From contig CM038228.1 of assembly GCA_021442155.1 (NCBI GenBank), positions 86,382,114-86,446,113 of the forward strand: a stretch of 64,000 bases of DNA, written 5' to 3'. Positions within the stretch are counted from its first letter, which is position 1; the number at the start of each line of letters is the position of its first letter. This DNA comes from Cymbidium sinense (taxonomy: Eukaryota > Streptophyta > Magnoliopsida > Asparagales > Orchidaceae). The notes under the pieces are model-generated. The model had not been told where the DNA came from. It made no database searches and worked only from the letters and a program-made list of their open reading frames with translations. This document shows positions 58,874 through 64,000 of the stretch, in pieces. A program made the translations under genes and the position numbers.

Positions 58874-61798
58874 GTTTGTGGTGTTTTTATTTGGAGTCGT
58901 AGGGACGCCACGCAAAACTTAGGGGGTACTTATTAAAGAGATCTGGTGCGGTATTAAGGCATGATATACTATCTTGGAAGATAGAAATATCACCATATAA
59001 TGGACCTAATCACCTAATAAGAACTCCTAGTGCGGATGGGTCTACATATATACCAGAGATCTTTCCCCTACTTTACATGGAGAAGTAAATCATGGTTTAT
59101 TTTATATCAAGTTATTCTGTTCCCTATGGAAGCAAGCTCCCATAGTTAATTACATCTTAAGAAATAGGAATTTTTTTAAAATAATCTCGATTAAAGTAGT
59201 TAATAAGTATATCCAAAGATTTTTAAAATTAAACTGTCAAAGGATTTGGTATTTTTGGAAATCAAGTGGGGAATGTTCAAATATGAAGACTTATTTATAG
59301 GTTTTAAAGGAGAATAAGTAGGAAACACCCATGATATTAGGAAGCCCAGTAAGTGCTTCAATCTACCCTATAATGAGGCTTTACATTTTTGAAATAGAAA
59401 ATTTATTTTTGTTTAAATTGGAATTTCATTAGAATGTTAGGGCTTATAGTCTAATAGCACAAGATTGTGGAAATGCTTAAGAGATGAGGACTTATACTTA
59501 TGGCCTGAAGAAAATAAGTTGCCTTGAAACCTAAATCTAAAATACTTTAAGACAAGCTAGAAGCACAACTTAAGTCTAATTGGGAAAATGGGATATAATA
59601 GTTTACCTCCATAAGAGAGAATAGACACATCCCAACTCTTCTAGACTTACAACTGCCTAGAGTGGCAACTAGCTAACACCTCCTATCTTTTAAAATCATG
59701 TAAGGAGGTCTTATATAAATTCAAGATAGATATGAGATTATTTAATTAGGAAGGAAGCTAGAATCTTAAACTCACTCTCTAACAGACTAGAATATGATTG
59801 GCATGAAAACATTACTTAAACTACTATCAAAATTTACAACTTTTTAAACCATTTTAACACATTCGTTTGGACCAAGGCTTGGGACAATTATGCCTATATG
59901 CATAATTAAATTTAGTTATTGGCTAAATCAATTGAAGGAGATGTTCTCCACTGCAAGGGATCACCCTCATAAGTCAAGCATATCCCTTATTGTGCAAGAG
60001 TAGAGACCCTCCCTATTCAAGAGTGGCATAATATGAAATGCATGGTGTGATAACATACAACATTCAGCTAAAGGGTTTCTAAATATTTTATTTATCTTGA
60101 TTATAAACCTATGTTTTAATGTAAGGTCATGAGTTATATTAAAATTTAATTATGAATTTTTAGAAAGGATAGGAAATTTAATTTTATCCTATAGAGCCTA
60201 CCACATCCAAGCTACATTTCAAATCATCACACTTTAAGAAATCTATGAAAAGCATATCATTTCTATTGTGCAAACTAAATTCAATAACCAAACATTTGAG
60301 TTTTGTAAAATAATAAGAGGTCGATGCGATTGGGTACCACCGTGCACCCCAAAAAAGAGAAAAAATTTTGGTAGTCGAGCTCTGCCCTCATACAACCTGG
60401 ATTATAATTAAATTTTTCAAATGAAATAAATGCTATGGGGGTCTTTAATCTCTTGTTCTTCTTTTCTTCTTTAGATTAGTTTGCTCCAGGCTTCATAAGA
60501 CCACCTAGGTCTTTGCCTTCTAGCCAATGCTCATCATAAACCCCATTGCACTAATCCTAATCCTATTGCAAAATTACATATTTATGAAAAATAAAGTCTA
60601 ACTACACTTGTAAAATAGACATTAGCTAAACGAATATACAAGCTAAGCAATTATATTTACATATTTGGACTTAGCACCCTGTACTTGGGTAACCAAGCTC
60701 AACTTGTCCTTATTAGATTATGCTCAGGAGCATAAATCACACCTACAAGCAAAAAATATTTATATTTATTTATTATTACAGTGGCTCCTTTAGCACAATC
60801 TCCTGCATAAGATATCATTAGGCTAATAACCTAACATGTAATCTACGCACAAACAATCTTAACATCTACTCTAATATATTACATAACAAAATAAAATATA
60901 TCACCATAACATACACCAGCCTAACTTAATACAAAAATTGGTGACTTAGCATTCTAATATGTGTGCTAAAGTTTAGTATGATGTGTCTTGATTAAGCTTT
61001 AAGAGTTTGATTATCTAAAGTTTAGACTTGTTTAAGTTAAACATTAGGGGAGGTTTCACTTCAAATCTTTGAATGAATTAATTAATTTTAATTTATGCTT
61101 TCAAATTATATTTGATTCCTACTTAACATCTAATTATTATGAAGAAAAGAAAGTGGTTCGACCCCCTTCATCCCTAGCCTAAGTTATTTTCTAAATATAT
61201 ATTACTATGACTTTGGTTTCTTTAGTGAACCATTTATAAACATTTCTTTAAGCCTAAGTTTAGATTAATTTTAAAGAATCATATTTAAACATGAAAGGCA
61301 TCTTATAATTAATAAAATTGAGTAACCATTACATGAATAACATTCCACTATTTCTTTTCATCATCAATAACATACATGCTTCCCCATTTTTATTGTTCGT
61401 GATATTTGATTTAATATACATTTTGCATTGTCATATATATATTTTGCACACTTGATGATCATTAATGCTTGTATTTAGTAGAAAAGAAATCATTTCATAG
61501 CTAAAATATCACATGTATTAGAGATTTAAGCAAGTGCTTATTATTAAACTAGGGAAAAAGATTATCAAAGACCTCATATGGCAACTTAAAGTCTGTGCTA
61601 ATCTCTATATATGACAACTTAAATATATAACATATACACAAAGAAATGAAAGTCATTACAAAGGTTATATAAAAACAAATCTTTTGTTCATGTAAAGCAA
61701 ACTTTTATTTCAAATTTTAGCACATGCAAACATATGAATGAAATTAAACAAGTACATGTCGTTGTTAAATCAAGAAAGTGAGATTATCTAAGACATCC
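58874..61798 (-). mobile_element. LTR 3' part, inverted relative to L4 and L5
   Basis: Matches L2 in the same orientation (58975-59130 with 11190-11340: AATGGACCTAATCACCT, then CCCCTACTTTACATGGA). It continues through the part equivalent to 14000 in L2. At its left edge it reads GTGGTGTTTTTATTTGGAGTC, different from the ends of L2 and L3, so it is a variant or another subfamily. It stops abruptly at about 61798 against the start of L5. No coding sequence. Confidence 0.7.
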
Positions 61799-64000
61799 AG
61801 TTGACCTCACTTTTGGAGTGAGCTCTAAACTTTATCATTATAGATCTCAGACTCTTATAGACACTAAAAGTTTCTTAGTCTTAAAATACTTGTAATGATT
61901 AGGTAAACACTTAACCTAACCCTACAGACTTAGAAGAGTTAGCCATAGGAATAGGTTGTGCCTTAAGGATTTAGGAGGACTTGCCTACCCTATAGCCTAA
62001 ACCCAATCCTTTTTTCCTTCTTTCAAACTAAATCTCAAATTCAAATTCAAATTCCAAAATCAAATCCAATTATCTAATTATTGAAATCCATCATTAAATT
62101 CAAACCCCGACTCCCTTCCTAAGCCCTTTGATTTTTGTCTTAAGGACTTAGCCTTAACCAAATTCAAACCAACCCGAGTCCAATTAATTTTCTCAATTAT
62201 CAAATTAAATCTTAAATCAAATTCCAAAATCAATTCCATACTCCAAATGATTTAAACCTGTGATTAAGTCCAAATTCCAAAATCTCTTCCTAAGCTATAT
62301 GAACCACCTTCATATGCTTAGTCAAAACTCCTTCAAACCAACTCAAACTTGGTTCATTTCTTTATAAGTCAATTATTCCTTCATTTATATTCACAAATAT
62401 AAATGAATTCCTGGTTCAAACCCTTCAAACCAAATCAAAATAAATCAAACCAATTCAAAATCCAAGTCAGCCCTTTTTGACCCACATCCTTTAATTTGGT
62501 CAAATTTGCTTCCAAATCACTCCAAACTCAAGTGATTTTCTCATGACCCATCTATATCTTCATTTATATTAACAAATATAAATGAAATATAAATTCAAAT
62601 TGTCCAAACCAAATCCAAAATTAAATCAAATTCCCAATTTTAGTCATTTTAGCCAAATTCTTGAACTTGGCTAAATGATACCCAAATCAACTCAAAACTC
62701 ATGGATTTCTTCATGATTCAATCATTCCTACAATCATTACCCCAAATATGAACATAAGCCACCATTATCAAATCAAATCCATGTCAACCCAAATCAAACC
62801 CAAGTTAACCCTTTTGACTTGAAATGGTCATATGAACCAAAACCCATTTGACACCAAACCAATTACAATTGGATTTATATTTTAATCCTAAGCTCATGTA
62901 TGAGTTCAACTAAACTTGAATCAAGCTTTGATCAAGCCAATTAACTCATTTAGGCTCACTTGACCCAAAGTGACCTAAATGACCTTTTTAAGCCAAGTTC
63001 TAATCCAACTTAAATTGGATAGAACTAAACCCATCTAAACCTCAATCTTGATCAACAATCATGATAAGGTGATCAATTGCATTGAATTGGGTCAAACCAA
63101 GTCAAATCTAACCTTTGACCAAGTCAATATTTAACCCAAATGAAATCCAAACAAGCCAAAATCCACCATATACCAAATTGATTAAAACCATTGACTCAAA
63201 CCCATTCATAATCAATGATTGAACATGACCAAACCATCAATTGAGCCAAACCAAGCCCAATTGTCCATTTGATCTAAGTTGACCCAAATTGGCCTAAAAA
63301 ACCAAAATATGTCAAATCATAACTTGATTTAAATTGATTGCAACCAATGGCTTTAGTTCATTCCAAATCACTTATTGAACTTGACCAAAGCCATAATTGA
63401 GCCCAAGTTGACCAATCAGTCCTTAGCCAAAATTGACAAAGGTCAAATTGGCCAAAATTCAAATTAAATCTAATTTAAACCAAACCAAAGCCTACAATCA
63501 TATTTAATTGACCAATTGAACTTGACTCAACCCTTAACCCAATCCAAATTGGTCAAATCGGCTAACTTGACCACTGTGATCCTTTTGAATCCAAATGAGT
63601 CAAATTCAAACCTAGGCCAAACCAATTGGACCAAAACATCCCAAATCATCATATGAATCTAACCTAAGCCTTGGTTTGACCCAATTTGACCAATTGGTCA
63701 ACCCAACCCAACCTAGCTCAAATTGAACCCATTTAACCAATTTAAGCCAAACCACTCAAATCCAATTTATAGAACATTATGTGCTTATCTAACTCAACTT
63801 AAACTCACCCTAGGTCAGCCCAAGGCCTCCCCAAAAGCTAAGTGGGCCCTACCCAAGGGGATTATCCATCAAACCATGGGATTTAAGCTTCAAAATTAAT
63901 AGATCCAAGCCAAGTCAACTCTCCCATCCCCATGGCATCACCTTAGCAATCAATAAAACTTTCTCCTGACCCACCTAGCCCACCAAACCCACCCTAGGTC
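61799..64000 (+). mobile_element. Start of LTR copy L5, cut by window edge
   Basis: Starts GTTGACCTCACTTTTGGAG (the first T of TG is replaced or lost). The first 2.2 kb of the LTR follow: two units of the 180-bp repeat (about 62380 and 62560), then the TTGACC-rich tract (62940-63730). The last bases (CCCACCCTAGGTC) match the complement of 2425-2440 in L1a. It is nearer to L1a than to L3 or L4. Confidence 0.75.
62940..63730. repeat. TTGACC-rich tract of L5
   Basis: Recurring TTGACC/GGTCAA words, for example ACCCAATTTGACCAATTGGT near 63680. Homologous to the other LTR tracts in inverted orientation relative to L1a. Confidence 0.7.

Noticed and set aside
1..64000. Host plant genes
   Set aside because: No long open frame or exon-like conserved domain outside retroelement proteins was seen on either strand. 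Short exons of an unknown gene cannot be fully excluded.

Overview
The window looks like repeat-dense plant nuclear DNA, probably heterochromatic. It is AT-rich, has no intact host gene, and is built almost entirely from decayed retrotransposons nested in and abutting one another. The species cannot be named from the sequence. I see no rRNA gene, functional tRNA gene or CRISPR array.

The dominant family is a Ty3/gypsy element of the Tat/Ogre type, assigned from its pol order: protease, reverse transcriptase, RNase H, a second archaeal-type RNase H, integrase. Its LTRs are very long. One solo LTR (36092-44121, 8030 bp) has a perfect 5-bp target-site duplication (AGCTT), which fixes both LTR ends (TGTTGACC...AACAACA). 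Other LTR copies or parts are at 1-4792, 4793-6011, 11062-18416, 58874-61798 (element reads on the minus strand) and 26919-27376, 48746-56182, 61799-64000 (plus strand).

Layout. 1-6011: two abutting LTR pieces. 6012-10972: composite island X1, holding Ty1/copia remnants, a possible tRNA-derived SINE and a LINE endonuclease remnant. 10973-11061: (TA)n. 11062-26918: element E1 (minus strand), made of its 3' LTR, a repeat-rich 3' region and a degenerate pol; gag is missing. 26919-27376: LTR fragment. 27600-28860: tandem array of about 15 short hairpins. 28970-48745: element E2 (plus strand), made of leader ORF remnants, gag, pol and a 3' region. Its second RNase H is split by the 8-kb solo LTR. 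48746-56182: 3' LTR of E2. 56183-58873: island X2, a shorter relative of X1 in the same orientation. 58874-61798: inverted LTR 3' part. 61799-64000: start of another LTR.

E1 and E2 lie head to head, so the window is roughly an inverted repeat around 27-29 kb. The two pol copies differ substantially at the protein level, so this is not a recent palindromic duplication. All coding regions carry stops and frameshifts, and none is likely to be active on its own. The observations most worth following are the hairpin array with compensating arm changes, the giant LTRs with a variable 180-bp internal tandem repeat and dense TTGACC words, and a reading frame on the strand opposite pol that is partly preserved in both E1 and E2 next to the 3' LTR.
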